A stretch of 64,000 nucleotides of DNA from Wuchereria bancrofti (lineage: Eukaryota; Nematoda; Chromadorea; Rhabditida; Onchocercidae), in the NCBI GenBank assembly GCA_005281725.1, contig SSBO01000009.1, positions 1,767 through 65,766 on the forward strand, given 5' to 3'. The notes beneath the pieces are model-generated. The model was not told the DNA's origin. It did no database searches and was given only the letters and a program-made list of their open reading frames with translations. Both the position numbers and the translations under genes were made by a program. Every line of letters begins with the position of its first letter. Within the stretch, counting starts at the first letter, position 1. Positions 40,915 to 53,735 of this stretch are shown piece by piece.

Positions 40915-43900
40915 ATGGATGCAATAGAAAAGAATTTAAGACTTGACACTAAAATAAGCATTGCCAGAAATATTTCTTATCCTGAAACTTTTATTACTTC
41001 CGAAACTGATAGAAATTGTGATAATACCGAGTATGATTTAAATTTCAAAAGAACCAACATTGATGAAAGTCGTATGCCTATATCACTACGTGGAAAGCAA
41101 TGGATATTTAAGAAAGCAATTGGTGAAGGTAAATTATACTGCAATATTTTTGATCTTAAAACAATTTTTTATTTTCTACAGCTAATCGATAGTAATCCAA
41201 TCCTACGGTATAATCTACAGTACACCCGACCTACGGATTACAGTATGTTTGATTAACAATATAAATTATATGTCCAACTTCGCAATTTATACAACCATAC
41301 ATCCATCCAATCTGCAGTTAATATGCCCAATCTACAGTATAACAATACATATAATCTACAGTATAAACAATAATATATCCAATTTGCAATTTATTTAACT
41401 AAAATAATAAATTTTATTGTGAAAAGAAGATGAAAGTAAAATTATAAGAAAATGATTACATTATCAGTGATCAATAAATTTAATTTAAATTTAATTAAAT
41501 TAGAAATTTAAGTTATTAGTTGATTTGATGAGAATAATCCATTTAAAATTTAATAGTGTTAATTGCATGTTAACAACTTTCTATGAAATATTCCAATTTT
41601 TTCTTTTTCTTTTCCTTGTAAAATATAGTTGAATTATTATTATTATTTTTTTATTCCTTTGTTCATTTTTTACAGGAACTAATTTTAAAACATATATTGC
41701 AACAAGCAATGGCGGTGAAATATTTGCAGTCCGGAAAAATCGTAAGCAAGATCAAAGTACCGAAATTTATGAAAATGATGAGAAAGCTCAAGAAGAAATT
41801 GCTAATATTATGCAATTGCAAGTGGAATTGGTAATTTAATATTTCGCAATGATTCAGTAGCGAAAGTAATTTTTGTTTTCACAAATAAATTTTTAAACAT
41901 AATTTAATTCATTTAGTATTGTATTATTTAATGTCTTCATTTAGTAGAATCAATTTCCTAACTAACAATTTAGTTTGAAACGACTTGACTGAGTGACTGA
42001 TTTGAATAAATATGTAAAATAATATTTAAAATAAAAAATCAGAAATTGTTTAGGATTTAGAAATGATGGAACTTATCGGTAATCACCTAAATATTGCTGC
42101 ATTAATTGGTTTTCGTCAGGTAGGTCTATGTTGGGAACAATTTATGGAATATGTCGATGGTGGATGTCTTTTTAATTTCATAAATGAAAATTACATCAAT
42201 CGTAAGACTATTGTTATAGTATTCATATTTTTAATTTAATAAATTATAATTGATAATTCAAAAAGAATTTTTAAGTGTGATTTCGATATTTCAAGTATAA
42301 TTTTGACGCGCAAATATATGTTTATATGATGCAAATTTATTTTTAATTATAGAAAATCGATTGTTGGAAGTTGAAAAAGCGCAATCATTTTTTAATGATT
42401 TGTTAAGCGCAGTGGAACATATTCATAGTTTAAAAATTGCACATATGGATATCAAACCTGAGAATTGTCTCATTACAAAAAGTGGTATAATTTAAAATTA
42501 AAAAAAAAAAAACCTAAAGGTATAACTTACGGTATTTTATAAACTTTCTGAAAAAAAGTTAAAATAAGGTCGTATCCATTTTAAATTGCTTGTAACTAAA
42601 TATTGAAAATAATGTTTTAATATATTTTTCAGTATTTTTGTTTAAATTTTAATTGCAATTAATTAGTTTTCAGGAATTGTAAAGTTAACAGATTTCGATG
42701 AAGCAAGATATTTTATACCTAATCTTGATGTACCATATCCGGTATATTTCACTCCATCATATGCTGCACCGGAAACATTCATGAAAAGATATCGGTATGT
42801 ATTATTAACTGATATAAACAAATTAACAGAATTCTAGTTTAACAAATTATTTAGATGAAAGAAAACAAGAATGGAAAACTTTTAATTATTTTTAAAATCC
42901 CAATTACACTTAGTACATATGGCAATCATGTAATAGAGTTTAAAATTTCAAAAGCTTGTATAGGATAAAGTTTGAAATTTCGAAAGTTTAGAAATTTCAA
43001 AAGTTTTAAACACAAACGTGTTTAAAATAACAGACTTTAAAGTTTACACAAGTAATAGATAAGAGAATTTAAAATTTCAAAAGTTTTCATGAATTTCGAA
43101 AAACTTTCCATCTTAAAATGAAACAAAAAATCTTCTGATATTGATAAACTTTGATAGAGTTATGCAAATTAACAAAAAAAAAGTTAAGATATAAGATATG
43201 AAAATTTTTTTCTTTATTGGATTTTAATATATTAAGTTCTAATTTTTTTTTAAGTTAGTAAGTTGAGCTTCAATTTCATGGAAACATTATTTTCTAACTT
43301 TTAATTTCTGTATTTACTATTGTTTATTGTTATGCGAATAAATCATTTCAAAATTATTATTGTTATGTAGGCCAAATTGCGCAGATATTTGGGCATGCGG
43401 TATCTTTTTATGTTTTTTGCTGCAAGGATATCTTCCATGGAGTATTGCAAATAGGTAAATCTTTTTTTTTTTTAATTTTCAACTAATTTAATATCAATTA
43501 TTTGATAAAGTTAAATGTGAGAGACGGCATAATTCATCGACTTGTTAATTGCAAAAACAAAAAATTGCAAAAAGAAAAAAAAATTTTTTTTTTGCAATTA
43601 AAACAATTTTTTAAGAAAAAAAAATAGTTATTTTGTAGTAAAAAAGATGTTGTTTACCGGAAATGGTCAAGGATGCATGATAATGATAAAAGAATGCTGT
43701 TAACATTTCCGGAATGCTATGGATGTGTTTCAGGTGAATTAATTGATAAACTTTGAATGGATGCAATTATTTGGAATTAATATTTACTACCAATTTTAAT
43801 TTTAAATTTAAACTATCCGAATTATTCGGTATTATGAAGTTAAAACTTGTTTAGTTCTGATTTACAAAACTAATTTATTTCAAAAAAAAAAAATGCCAGC

Positions 43901-44186
43901 ACTTTCTTTTCTAATTTAATTTAAGTCATTATAGAAAAAAAAAATGAAAATAATTGATGCAAACTTCTTTGTCACTTTATTCATTGCAAATTATTTATAA
44001 AGATAATGTGAATTTAAAAAAAATTTAAACCAATCCACCTATTTTTGATCTGAAATTGTTCATAATAATGAAAGTGCTCTTTTTTCAGATCTTTTAATGA
44101 AAATTTTAAATGTGAAAGTTGAAAAAAGAGCTACACTGGAAGAAATACGAATGCATGAATGGTTACAAAATTCGACAAAACGTTGA
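40915..44186 (+). CDS. Divergent CHK1/CAMKL-like protein kinase, possibly catalytically altered
   Basis: Eight exons: 40915-41128, 41676-41830, 42054-42201, 42353-42484, 42674-42794, 43371-43454, 43639-43733 and 44089-44186; phases agree and give 348 residues. A 60-residue leader is followed by one kinase domain to the end. The glycine loop reads GEGTNF (70-75) without the third Gly. The usual AxK lysine is Arg (FAVR, 88-91). The catalytic loop is HMDIKPEN (203-210), with Met for Arg but Asp205, Lys207 and Asn210 kept. DFG is DFD (223-225). APE (248-250) and DIWACG (from 262) are intact. DIKPEN, GYLPW and the C-terminal MHEWL resemble CHK1-type kinases. It may be a pseudokinase or a weak kinase. 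TTTTAG six bases before the start is a probable trans-splice acceptor. Confidence 0.85.
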
Positions 44187-45963
44187 AAATTGTTGAGAAA
44201 AAAAACTTGAAAAATTAAACTTTAGTAACTTTAGGATGAACATAGAAGAAGAAGAAAGAAAAATTTAATCAGAAAATATTTGATAATAATTCTGTATTAA
44301 TAATTGTGATTATAATATAATAACAGTGATTATAATATTCTTTTGGTGCAATTTTTCATCTCTTTACTTTTTTCTTTTGTTCCTTTTCTCATTTTGTTAG
44401 TTTACTTTCATTATTTCTTTTTTTCTTAATTTGTTTTCAAAAATTTTATTTGTTCTAAAATAATTATTTCATTCACTATCTTTGTTGATTTTCCATTTTC
44501 TATATTAATTCGTTCTGTTTTCTTTGCATTATTAAAATGGATTGCTGATAAAAGATGATAAATTCATTATTTCGATTAAGTTTCTGTCTTTTTTCTTGCA
44601 TAATATTAAAGGACTAATTAAATTCAAAGAGATAACGATGTTAAATTTTTTCAGCAATTCGTTTACAAATATATATACTCTTAGTTGAATATATTTGGAA
44701 AATTATTTTATTTAAGCAATTTATTTGTTCATTTTGTTGAAATTTGATATGAATTTCGAATAATTTGAATAATTATAATAAAATAAATATGACATATCAA
44801 AACGCTTAACAGTAAAATAATTATATTTTTAGGGAAACTGGCGAATAAAAGGCAATATTTTGTTAATAAAAGTTTAGTTTACATTTGTTAACCTAATTTT
44901 AACTCATCTGCTTAGTTTATCTCAAATTAAGTTTGTTTTAAATAGTTATAAAAATTATTTCATATCATTGAGTTGAAGGTTACAAAATGTTTTATTAAAT
45001 TATACTCAAAATAACTGAATAAATAAACAGTTAATATTATATAACAAAAAAAAAATCGAAATAAAAGTTATTGAAGATTTTTTTGTTTTAAGATAAAGTT
45101 TTAGTAAATAAATATTGCTAGCATTATACGCATAGATTTTAAGCAAGAAAAAGACCTAAGAAAACTTTGGTTACTTCATAAAAGTTGCTTCTTTAATTAA
45201 TTAATTAATTAATTAATTGAAATCAATAATGAAAGTAACATTCGCTACATTCTTATCAATATTATCAGTACTATTCTGATCATTCTTTTAATTACTGAAG
45301 AATATAACAATAGCAGCAATTTGAAGGCCAAAGAAAAAAAAAGTCTCCAAATTAATTTTTGTTATGCATAAGCTAAAATTTTAATAATGAAATTAGCTTT
45401 AAAAAAATTGTAAAATAATTTTGAAATTTAATTTTGACAAAAATTTACATACATATAAAAATGATTCTATGCAAATAATTTGTTATTTTTATTTTGCCTA
45501 AAATATAATACGGTTATTTCCAAACCGATTTATGCACGTGCACTGTTTTATTTGAAATGGTATTTTTGCTTCGAATATTTAATTAGTTTTATTATCGTAT
45601 TTTTTTTAATTTCTACAAAAATTTTACGATTTTTTTGTTTTCTTTATTAACAATTTATAGGTAATCTCAATTTTGTTTTATAAAATACTTATTTTAAAAA
45701 TATCGTTCATAAAATATAATTTTTTTTTTGAAATAAGTTCACAAAAAAAAAAAGGAAAAATTATTAAATTTCATGACGAAAAATCTTTTCTTTTACATTT
45801 CTTTTAAAATTTTGCAAAATTTTTAAACAGAAAATTTTCGTCCAATTTTACATGTGTTGACAAATTTGTTGATGAATTTTGTTTTATTTTAGAAAATTTT
45901 GTAAATTATCAGCAATTAATTGATAACAGTAAGTGATAAATCAATTCATTGGAAGTGATAAAA
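44187..45963. other. Intergenic AT-rich stretch
   Basis: No gene supported. There is a (TTAA)n run at about 45194-45218 and otherwise homopolymer-rich sequence. Confidence 0.5.
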
Positions 45964-48900
45964 ATGCGACGATTGAATTCAGTGAATGATAGAAATGAAA
46001 AACAACAACGACGACAACGATCACAGATTGGAAGTCAATTACCGGAAGAATTTTATGATTATCTTGATCAAAGAGGTTAGAATTTTTTTTTTAATTAATT
46101 AAAATTTTAACTTGTAATATTAAAATTACTAACAAATATGAACGAATTGAAATTTGTTGTTGGAACCGTAATTTTTATACAAAAAGAAATTTGATTTATG
46201 ATAAAAGATCAACAAGGGTGATATTTTTAACAGAGGAACAGAATTTATAATATATTTGGAAATAATGTGAAAACAGATTTATTTGGCTTTTTTTTTTCTT
46301 CTATTCGAGTTATTTACAATTCCGGTTATTTTCCGGATTAGTTAAAAAAAAATATCGGATGATCGGAAACCATATTGAGAGCATTTAATAAATAGATTGT
46401 AAGAAAATAATACTGTAATAGAGAACGTATTCTAGAAGAGATTTAGAGATTAACTCAAAGATTTAAGATAATACATTATGCATTAGTGATGACAAAATAG
46501 TATGTAACAAATTGCAAAGATGTTGAAAAATAGCATTTGTTAAGAGTAGGAGAAGTGAAAAAAAATTTATCAAAAAATACAATCATTCTATTGAAGCAAA
46601 CAATTAAAAGTAAAAGGAAGAGAATGTGATGAATGGAGAAGAACTGGAGATAAAAAAGTTTATAACAATGAAATGAGAGAGAGGAAAAAAAGAGAAAAAC
46701 AACTGTAGATATAACGTTACACTGAAGGTTAAGAGAGGGTAAGAAAGGAATTTTCATTTTCTAACAAATTCTTTTCTTCTCTGTGGAAACAGATAAAAAA
46801 AGTAATTATCATGAGTGTAATAAAAAGGAAAGGAGTTAGAAGAGAAGGTGGAAAACAATCAGAGGAAGTGTTTCGTTTTTTTTTCCTTTTTTCGTCTGAA
46901 TGATGGATGTGTTGAATAAGCGTGTTGAAGTATTGGAAATTTTATTGGACTAGAAATTATGTGTTAACAATAGTATCTTATTGTTTGCACAATGTCTTAT
47001 TGTTCTTGTAATGTCTTATTGTATTGGATCATATCAATTAAGTAAGTAAAAATGATTGGTATTAAAGTTTTCTTTTTTTTTTTCGTTTGAACTTTTTTAA
47101 ATATGTCATATTCAATAATGTAATCATTTCTTTCCATTTTTTTTTTCATTTTAGATTTGGTACGTAACGATCGTTTCCTGAAACGTTTTGGTAAACGATT
47201 ATTCGGTGTTTTTCGACGACCATTATTGAGACGTAATCGATCAAACATTACATTATTCGATTCAGAGATTGACTCAAATTTCTCACTAGCAGCTGTAACA
47301 CCTAAACGTGCATTTTCATTGCTCAGTCAACGAACATTATTATCAAGAAAGGTTTTAAAATTTTGATGGTTTCTTTTCTTCTTTTTTTTTATTAAACTTA
47401 AATGCTAATTATTAATGTTATTATTAGTTGAAATTAATCAATTGTTGGATGGAATGATTTAGTAAACTATATGGTTTTAATAAAGAAATCATTTTTAATT
47501 GTGAATGATTGTTGAATTTGAATTAATTACTTCATAGTTGCATATTGTTTAGGATGTAGTATATAAAATGTTCATTATGGAATAAAGAAAAAATAGGTTA
47601 TCATCAAAAGATTATATGATATATTGGAAATTAACACTTATGTTAATTATTCAAATAATATGATAGATGAACTTCGGTAGTGATTAATTAGAGTTGTAGG
47701 TTGTTTGGATTACAACAATTTTATACTAGTCCTGTTTCATCTATAATTGTGATCGAGGTGGATAGATTACAGTTTCATTTCAAAATATAATGCATATTAT
47801 CAATGAGTGATTGCATAATGAATTCAAGTAATGAATGGAAAGATCCAAGATATCTAGCAGTTACCATACTCATATATCTCATCTATGTGTGATTTTTTCT
47901 TTTGCGGGATTTTATAAATTTGAAGGAATTTTTAAATAATTAAGTCTTTCTTTTTTTAGAACAATCGAAACGGAGAAAATTTTTACATGGAAAGTTTAAA
48001 ATTGACTAATGGAATGCTTTCGGAGAAAGTAAGCTTTTAGTACATTGTAATTCTAATCTTTTCACATGATGATATATAGTGTGACACAGGGAATAGAAGA
48101 AGGAAAAGTATAATAGAAATGAGAAAAGAGACAAAATATGCAGTAAGATTGTTTATTTCCTGTTGACAGTAACGCTTTTGTCTTAATTATAGTATTTTAG
48201 CCTGATGCAAATGGTGATAGTATATTATTGAATGGTGAAGAGACAGCAATGATAAAATTGGAGAAAGAAAATGGTGGTATGTTTGACTTTCTTTTGAATA
48301 TCCTTATTTTATTTTTCTATTACTCTCTTTGCTAACAATTTACTTGATTATAATCTTTGTCACTTTTGATATTATCATGACTTGTAATGTTGATTGTAGT
48401 CCTATCGGGAATAATATAAGTTTACGGCTGACGTAAAGCATCAATACATATGTTTGTAAGTTTGATATGTATATTTGATATGAGTGCTTCTTTATTCTTA
48501 CTTCATAAAAACAACTTTGATAGTCTGAGAAATTATAGAATTTGGTTTCAACATTGTTGGCGGTACCGATCAGGAATATATTCCGGGTCATTCTGGCATA
48601 TTCATTTCAAGAATCCAAAATGGTGGTTCAGCCGCGCGTGATAAAAGACTAAAGATCGGTGATCGTATCATTTCGGTAATTTCTAAATTTAACAAATGAG
48701 AAAATTTCTCATTAATTTCTTGGTTTTAAAATTGAAGATATGACACTTTGCAGGTAAATGGTATACTACTTGCTGATAAAACACATAATGATGCTATACA
48801 GATTTTGCAGAATACTAAGAGTTCTGCAGTGCTCATGATTGAACAGAATGCTGAGTCACGAGTTTTAAATGTAAGTTTTTTCTGATTTTAACAGTTTCTT

Positions 48901-51900
48901 AGGATTGCAAATTTCTAGTTCTGATTTATCTTAAACATGGGCTATGCTACTTTCATCATATTTCTTCTCCTGCATTTATCAATATTTCGTTGTTTAATTC
49001 TTTCACGAAAATTTCTAATGGTGTATAATGATAGTCGGTAGGAGTCTGCAAAAGACCAGTTTTATTGGTAAGTTGACATCATCAATGGAGAAAATTGTTG
49101 ACAATCATTTCTTTTTAAATTTCATGCAGTTTAAGTTTACTATGTTTTAATTGATGCTTCAAAAATACTCTTTCAAATTATTTGTCGTTCTCACCGATTC
49201 ATTCTGAGTTATTACAGCCATGCTCAAGCTTTTATATTTTAGCATTGTAGCTAAAATCAATTTACTGTCCCATTAGTAAGATGAGAACATATAAGTTTTT
49301 TTTTTTTTTGTTGAGTTCTTTTTGTTCTTAAAACGTCCTGAAATTTAGCTATATTATTTCCTTTCCTTTTTTCTTCTTTTTTTTGCGTGAAATTTAGACT
49401 TAATTCTAAAAAATGTGTGCAGATTTTCTGAATTACAATGTTTATTTTTCCATTATAGTTCTAGTGTTTTTTTTGTTCGCTTCAAATAGATTACATATAC
49501 TTTTCGGTTGAATTGACAAAATTATTTTTGGGTTTGTTTTTTTTTTATAATCAAAATATTTGAAGTTATTTATGCTTTACCAGTTGATTTTTAATTTAAT
49601 TATTAGGATCTCGTTGAGAAATATATATCTTAGATGTTATATGCTATTTTTACTTACCCATAAAGGAAGATTAAAATATGGAAATGTAGAAATGTAATAA
49701 TAGCTAAAGTAAATTCATGTTGTACGCTAGTAAAATTACTGGTCTTTTTCAGTTCAATTGGCATAAAAGTTTGCCTTTTGAAATATTACGACAAATAAAT
49801 GGATATTTGTTGTAAAATATTGAAGTCATTTGACAGGGTTGGTAAATAAAGGATGTCGTCCAAACGAATTCATTTCAAAGAGCAGAGAAGAGAGAATTAG
49901 GAGTTCACTTTGATTCTTTGACAATCACATAATCATCTATTACTTAAAACTTTAGAATTGTTAATTTTTGCGGAATATTTTTGAAGTTACCTAAAATTTT
50001 TGTGGGACTTAATGCATGATAATTTACGTATACTTCGTTTTGCCTTTCATTTTTATTTTATTTTGTTTTTTTCACACTGCTTTGTGAATCAAACATCATC
50101 TGTTAGAGGGAGGTTAGGAAAAGTTGTTGATCATAGTTATTGTTTGCTATTGATTTTCAACAGTCGATAGCTAACTGCTAAGTTTTCCATAGTTCAGAAC
50201 ATTAAATTTTAGATAATTCATGAAAACAATTTTTCAATAATCGTAGAGTTTTCAGAAATACAACTAAGTCTATTTTTATGCTTGATAGTTACTTTCATTT
50301 GTTCATAAGATAATTATATCGGATTCAGTCAGAAATTTGTTAATCATTTAATTTGATTATATTGTGGCGCAATAGCTTGAAATTATCGGAGATTTAGATT
50401 ATATTTGGGAATAAATGATATAGTTTGAAACTATCTGTGTTTACTTCACAGTTTAATATAGAATAATAGAAAAACCAGCAACTAATATTAGAGTACCAAG
50501 GAGAAAAGTTCGGATGAACAGAACTTATTCGGCCTTGTAAGTACTCTAATTTTACTCTTTACTTATGATTGTGATCATTATCCAATCCTTACAAAAACAA
50601 TTAAACCGTCTCCAAAACTTTAATTTTTTCCTGAGGATTTTCGAAAGAATTTTGATTTGTTCTGTGAAGGTTTTGAGACTTGAAACTACTAAAGTTTCAG
50701 CTAATTTCTTATATCTTATCTCAACGTTATGTTTATACTTTTTTGTTCCTGGTTTATTTCATCCTTGTCTTTTTTATTTGATTTCATTTTTTGATTTTTT
50801 TATTTGATTTTAACATCTCATTTAGTTGTAATTTCTAATTAATATGAATCTTTTTTCTTAGTAGCTCATTCCAATTTTTAGCTAGTTGCTACGACTAGCA
50901 ATTAATTTAATATCGATTTTTAAACCTTTATCGCATTCTGCCCCTTGGTTTATTGATTTTCGTTTCTAACTCTCTATTGAAGTGTCATGTTTTCCACCTT
51001 TAATCGATTTAGTGAAGATTCCAAATCATAAGAAAACAATAGATTATCCGCTTTGTTTTTTTGTTAAGTTTTTTATTATATTTACTTTTTTATTTTTTTC
51101 ATTTCAGAAACCAACGGAACTTTCGGGTATGTCAAGTTCAGACGAAAGTACGTTATCATCGAAAAGTGAACAAGGGAGTTTATCTTCCAACCAATTTCCA
51201 AGTATGTCGTCCAAGTCCATGAATACGTACATGTCGCAAATTGTGCCAGAATCAGCTGAAATAGGCGAAATGAAAAACTCATTGTCATCATATAATGAAG
51301 GTAATTAAAGATTCTGAACTTGACTTTTAAGATTAAAATCGAAGTTGATTTCCGTTTTTTTTTTTTTTTTTTTTTTTGATATAGTTAATCTTTCCTGCTA
51401 GATACCTCAGTCTTTTTTTTTTCTTTTATTCCTTCAGTTCTTTCCACTTTTAATTTCAAATAACAAAAGACTATTTGGTGATGTTCTGTTTTTAGTGATA
51501 TATCCGCCATCGAATTCAACAGATAATGATTATCCTGATGGCAAAGATATGATGAAAAATGATGCAGAAAACCAAAATGAAATTTCAGTGGAACATAAAC
51601 AAATGTTAGAAGTTGGTTCAATTACAACGGCATCGCCACTTACTCGTCAGTTCTTATTTTTGAGTTGCTTCTGAATTCCAAAGCATTTCTGGTTTTATGA
51701 AGCTTTATATTCCATTACTTTAATTTTTAAATTTTCCTACATTTAAACTTTAATTTTGTACATATCATCTGGAGTAGGTCTTTTCTTTTTTTAAAGTAAA
51801 TACATCAAGTTCTAAGTTCCATGCTTTACCTTCGAAATCTAGTCACCGAATTATTGTCATCTCTTGCTATGCGTTACACAGTCCACTATTAATCTTTTCG

Positions 51901-52621
51901 GTATCAATTTTTTTAAGTGTAATTTAAGCTGCTTAGCTGCTATACAGCGTTATATTTATTGATAGCACTTACTCTTAGCCATAAATTGATAATATTTTAA
52001 GTTTAGCCAAATTTTTTCTTTTTTTTTTTTCAAATTAGTATTTAATTTTAATCCATTTTCTTTTTTATTTTCAGCATTAGATGATGAAACAGCAAAGACG
52101 ATCGATGAAAGGAGCAATGGACTCATTTCACTGAGTAATGATGATAATCGTGTTGACGATGATTATGATTATGATGATGAAAATGCGTTAACATCATGTC
52201 GCCGTTCAAGTTCTATTATAGATGACGTTCCAGCTACACCTAAAAGGCCATACAGATTGTTAGATCCATCAAAGTAAGTATTACTTTTAATTTGTAAAAA
52301 AAATAAAAATACTTTTTTTCATTGCAAGTTTGGAAAGCAACATTTTATGTTTGTAGGAGAGAAAATTGACAAGTAAGCTTACAAATTAATTGTCTATGTG
52401 AAATTCTAAAATTATATATATGCGAAGTAATAATTTGGTTCTAATTTGTATTTCTATAATTTCAAAGATATGTTTCTTTTTTTTTTTTAATTGCTATTTT
52501 AAATTATAATTTTAGCCCGTCTATATTCAACGAAGTGTTAGCTGTTTCGGTTGGTATTGCAGCACTAGGAGCTGGCATATATGTAGTATACAAATTTATT
52601 ACTCATCGATCTACTCCGTGA
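45964..52621 (+). CDS. Tail-anchored PDZ-domain protein resembling SYNJ2BP/OMP25
   Basis: Eleven exons: 45964-46075, 47155-47351, 47960-48028, 48201-48276, 48539-48675, 48754-48870, 49035-49067, 51108-51300, 51496-51645, 52075-52273 and 52516-52621; joins are in phase, total 462 residues. The N-terminus is basic (RFLKRFGKRLF, RRPLLRRNR). A PDZ domain lies at about 145-233 with FGFNIVGGTDQEY, SGIFISRIQNGG, IGDRIISVNG and NDAIQIL; GFNIVGGTDQ is a SYNJ2BP hallmark. A Ser-rich and acidic linker (240-427) follows, then one membrane segment at about 435-453 and a short basic end (KFITHRSTP), the pattern of a tail-anchored protein of the mitochondrial outer membrane. SYNJ2BP has about 145 residues, so this is much larger. 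PDZ domains bind C-terminal peptides; the partner is unknown. AATAAA at 53446-53451. Confidence 0.85.
49068..51107 (+). other. Long intron of the PDZ gene with a candidate extra exon
   Basis: The 2.0-kb intron follows a 33-nt exon. Inside it, 50470-50536 is flanked by TAATAG and GTAAGT and is less AT-rich. Using it would add 67 nt and bring an in-frame TGA after 15 codons. The rest shows no exon-like features. Confidence 0.4.
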
Positions 52622-53735
52622 ATATTTCATTTTACCTTGTAATAATGTAATGAACAATTTTCATATTTTCAAATCGTATTTATTTGGCATAATTCATCTT
52701 CAGCAAATTAATATGCATAGAGAAGATTAAATATATTTCGTCAGGTGAATATTTTTCTCAATCTCAGTCGCAGTTATGTTTATATCATGACTTATTCACC
52801 ACGTAATAGTTTAATAGTTTAAATTGGAAAAAACATATATGAAAGATAAAATTTTTATCTTCTATTTTTAATGTTTAGAACAACAGAAATCTCATAAATC
52901 TGTATTAAAAAAAAAAAAAAAAAAAGAGAGAAAAAAAAACTGCAATACTTAATTTAATGGTGCAAAACTATATACGTTTTTGATGTCTGCTTGCTCAGTT
53001 ATTTGAATTCGTATTCGGGTCTTTGCTTTTTTTTTTTCTTGTCTTTCTTCATTCATATATAAAATTCTGAAGAAGTTTCATTAATCCATTTTGAAACTTA
53101 AATACAATAATTGTAAATGTAATTTGTGAAGTGAATCTGTATGTCTTAAATTCCCGGTTGGTATTTACTTTTTCTTTTTCTCTCAATTTTTTTTTTGTAT
53201 TCTGTTTAAATTTGTTTGGTATTAATTAAAAATTAGCTTTTCATCATGGAATTCTGCTAATTGTATGATTTTATTAAGATTTTATTAAAATTTTTGATTC
53301 TTTTTTATGGTGAAATTTTTTACAAATGGATGAAAATTTTACTTTGCTTTTTTTATGCTTGTTTATGTATATATGAAAAATTTTGAAATTCGAAATTTTT
53401 TGCGGTAACTATTTGAGCGTATTATTCATTTTACTGTGTGTATTGAATAAATTGTGGTAATTGCTGGAGTAAATATCTTTTTTCTGTGAATAATTTGTTT
53501 AGTTCAATAGGTTTACATTCGTCCAATTTTTAACATACATAAATTCATGTTAGCAAAGTTGTTACATTCGTTTTTTTTTTTGCATTTTTTTAAATACTCG
53601 AAAAAAAGTGAAATACAAGAAAAACATCAATGAAATCTATACATTTTGTGCATTTAGATTTTCAAACTTTTTTTTCCAGAAATAAATCAACTAACCAAGA
53701 TTCATATGCGATGAAATTTAGTATTAATAGTATTA
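52622..53735 (+). other. 3' region of the PDZ gene and leader of the next gene
   Basis: It holds a poly(A) signal at 53446-53451 and a TTTTTCCAG acceptor ending at 53679, before the leader of the CCA-adding enzyme. No other coding sequence is supported. Confidence 0.5.
53671..53679 (+). promoter_or_regulatory. Probable trans-splice acceptor of the CCA-adding enzyme gene
   Basis: TTTTTCCAG ends at 53679, 56 bases before the first usable ATG at 53736, with no upstream in-frame coding exon. This fits addition of a spliced leader. Confidence 0.45.

Noticed and set aside
46476..46757. 93-residue minus-strand open frame in an intron of the PDZ gene
   Set aside because: Phe/Leu/Ser-rich shadow of an A/G-rich stretch; no start context, no partner exon.
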